From positions 1-6,524 of the forward strand of contig CAKKRN010000131.1 of the NCBI GenBank assembly GCA_919902745.1: DNA of 6,524 nucleotides, read 5' to 3'. The stretch's first letter is position 1. Each line of letters starts with the position of its first letter. The notes beneath the pieces were generated by a model. That model was not told where the DNA came from. It worked only from the letters and a program-made list of their open reading frames with translations, and searched no databases. The position numbers and the translations under genes are program-made. Shown here one piece after another: positions 5,479-6,524 of this stretch. This stretch comes from Syntrophaceae bacterium. Lineage in GTDB: Bacteria; Desulfobacterota; Syntrophia; Syntrophales; UBA5619.

Positions 5479-6522
5479 TCACTTCGACGCCGCATGAATT
5501 TCCCCTTCCATTTCCGGGTTCCCGCTGCCGCCCTCGGCATCGCAAAATGCAGCGGAGGGTTCCTCCAGACGCTGAAAATAGTTATGCAAGGCCTCCCAGG
5601 CCGAGGCCTGGTCGCAGATCAGTCCCGCCGCCTTCCGAAACTGGGCGCCTCCCCGCAGCCCCTTCGTATACCAGAGAAGGTGTTTCCGGAAGTCCCGGGT
5701 TCCGACTCTCTCGTCGTAAAAATCGATGGCCAGCGCCAGATGACGACGAATGGTTTCCTGCCTCTCCGCAAGGGACGGCGCTGAAATAGCGCCGCCGGCC
5801 AGATGGGACAGGATGTTCGCGATGATCCAGGGGTTTCCCAAGACCCCTCTCCCGACCATAACGCCGTCACAACCGGTCTCCCGGAGCATCCGGGCCGCGT
5901 CTTCCGGGCAGCGGATATCGCCGCTTCCGATCACCGGGATCCGGAGCCTCTCTTTGAGCGCCGCGATCAGCCCCCAGTCGGAAAGACCGGCGAAACCCTG
6001 GTCGGCTGTGCGGGGATGGAGGATGACCGCGTCGACGCCGCACTCCTCGGCGATCTGCCCAACCTCAACGGCATTGACCTGGCGCGCGTTCCAGCCGGCG
6101 CGGATTTTCACCGTCAGCGGCAGGGCCGACGCCCGTCTCACGGCGCGCAGGACGGCAGCGACACGCACCGGATCCCTCATCAATGACGCCCCGGAACCTG
6201 TCTTGGCCACCTTTTTTACCGGACAGCCCATATTCACATCCAAGAGGTCCGCCCCCCGCTCCTCCGCAATCCTTGCGGCCTCAGCCATCGTGTCCGGATC
6301 GCAGCCGAAGAGCTGGACACCGAGCGGCCGGTCCGCGGGTGACGAGGCGAGGTACCGAAAGGTCTTCTCCGTTCCGCGGATCAGACCACGCGCGCTGACC
6401 ATCTCGGTAAAGGCGAGACCGCAGCCGAACGACCGGACAACCGTCCGGAAGGGGAGATCGGTGATCCCCGCCATCGGGGCGAGAAAGATATTGTTCTTCA
6501 ACTGCAGATGACCGATGTTCAT
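5479..6522 (-). CDS. dusB: tRNA-dihydrouridine synthase, DusB/NifR3 family
   Basis: An FMN-dependent flavoenzyme that uses NADPH to reduce uridines in the D-loop of tRNA. It has 347 residues, slightly longer than the usual 320-330 because of a poorly conserved tail (about 322-347). The TIM barrel begins with the hallmark LAPMAGITDLPFR (14-26). The catalytic cysteine is C100 in NMGCPVKKVAKTGSGASLMRDP-like sequence (98-118). FMN and substrate contacts expected of the family are K139 (TVKIRAGW), H169 (ILHPRT), GSGDI (199-203) and GRGVLGNPW (224-232). A helical tRNA-binding domain follows with RKHLLWYTKGL (279-289). The start is ATG at 6522, two bases from the window edge, and it matches the family start (MxIGxLxLKN); upstream signals are not visible. 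In enterobacteria dusB sits with fis; here nothing upstream can be seen. Confidence 0.95.
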   Translation of the reverse strand: MNIGHLQLKNNIFLAPMAGITDLPFRTVVRSFGCGLAFTEMVSARGLIRGTEKTFRYLASSPADRPLGVQLFGCDPDTMAEAARIAEERGADLLDVNMGCPVKKVAKTGSGASLMRDPVRVAAVLRAVRRASALPLTVKIRAGWNARQVNAVEVGQIAEECGVDAVILHPRTADQGFAGLSDWGLIAALKERLRIPVIGSGDIRCPEDAARMLRETGCDGVMVGRGVLGNPWIIANILSHLAGGAISAPSLAERQETIRRHLALAIDFYDERVGTRDFRKHLLWYTKGLRGGAQFRKAAGLICDQASAWEALHNYFQRLEEPSAAFCDAEGGSGNPEMEGEIHAASK

Positions 6523-6524
6523 GA

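Noticed and set aside
5445..5480. A terminator after dusB
   Set aside because: The region is GC-rich but shows no stem followed by a T run on the minus strand.
5750..6511. A 253-codon open frame on the plus strand opposite dusB
   Set aside because: Shadow of the dusB codons, rich in S, R, P and T, with no domain signature.

Overview
The window reads almost entirely on the minus strand and looks like a core chromosomal segment of a Gram-negative bacterium. The most likely group is Desulfobacterota (former Deltaproteobacteria), perhaps the Syntrophia (Syntrophus/Smithella) lineage. That guess rests on the style of the 16S rRNA 5' domain, on zapB and zapA lying next to a 6S RNA, and on RNase Y paired with YmdB. 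It is made from memory, without a database search. There is no sign of mobile DNA, CRISPR or a horizontally acquired island.

Layout in the direction of transcription (high to low coordinates): dusB (tRNA dihydrouridine synthase) fills 6522-5479. A 175-nt gap follows with a good sigma70 promoter (TTGACT, 17 nt, CATAAT). Next come zapB-like (5303-5076) and zapA (5054-4779), then a 6S RNA (about 4775-4583) directly after the zapA stop, with a terminator-like hairpin at its 3' end. After these lie rny (RNase Y, true start about 4475), ymdB (2900-2103) and tyrS (2035-752). A 398-nt non-coding region (354-751) carries a tandem array of four rRNA promoter candidates and a boxA-type antitermination signal. 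Last are the first 353 nt of a 16S rRNA gene, which runs off the low-coordinate end of the window.

The genes form a housekeeping and growth cluster: FtsZ-ring assembly (ZapB, ZapA), control of RNA polymerase in slow growth (6S RNA), mRNA decay (RNase Y and YmdB), tRNA charging and modification (TyrS, DusB), and ribosome production (rrn). Four of the six protein genes use non-ATG starts (TTG for zapA, rny and tyrS; GTG for zapB). The TTG starts of rny and tyrS each follow a strong Shine-Dalgarno sequence.

The most notable points are these. Three perfect TTGACA boxes upstream of 16S are spaced exactly 42 nt apart, and a fourth lies 87 nt further on. The 3' arm of the 6S closing stem can instead pair with downstream sequence to make a terminator. 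The rny reading frame stays open back through much of the 6S RNA, which would mislead automatic start calling. No clear terminator separates tyrS from the rRNA promoters. I do not see an obviously new defence or metabolic system here.
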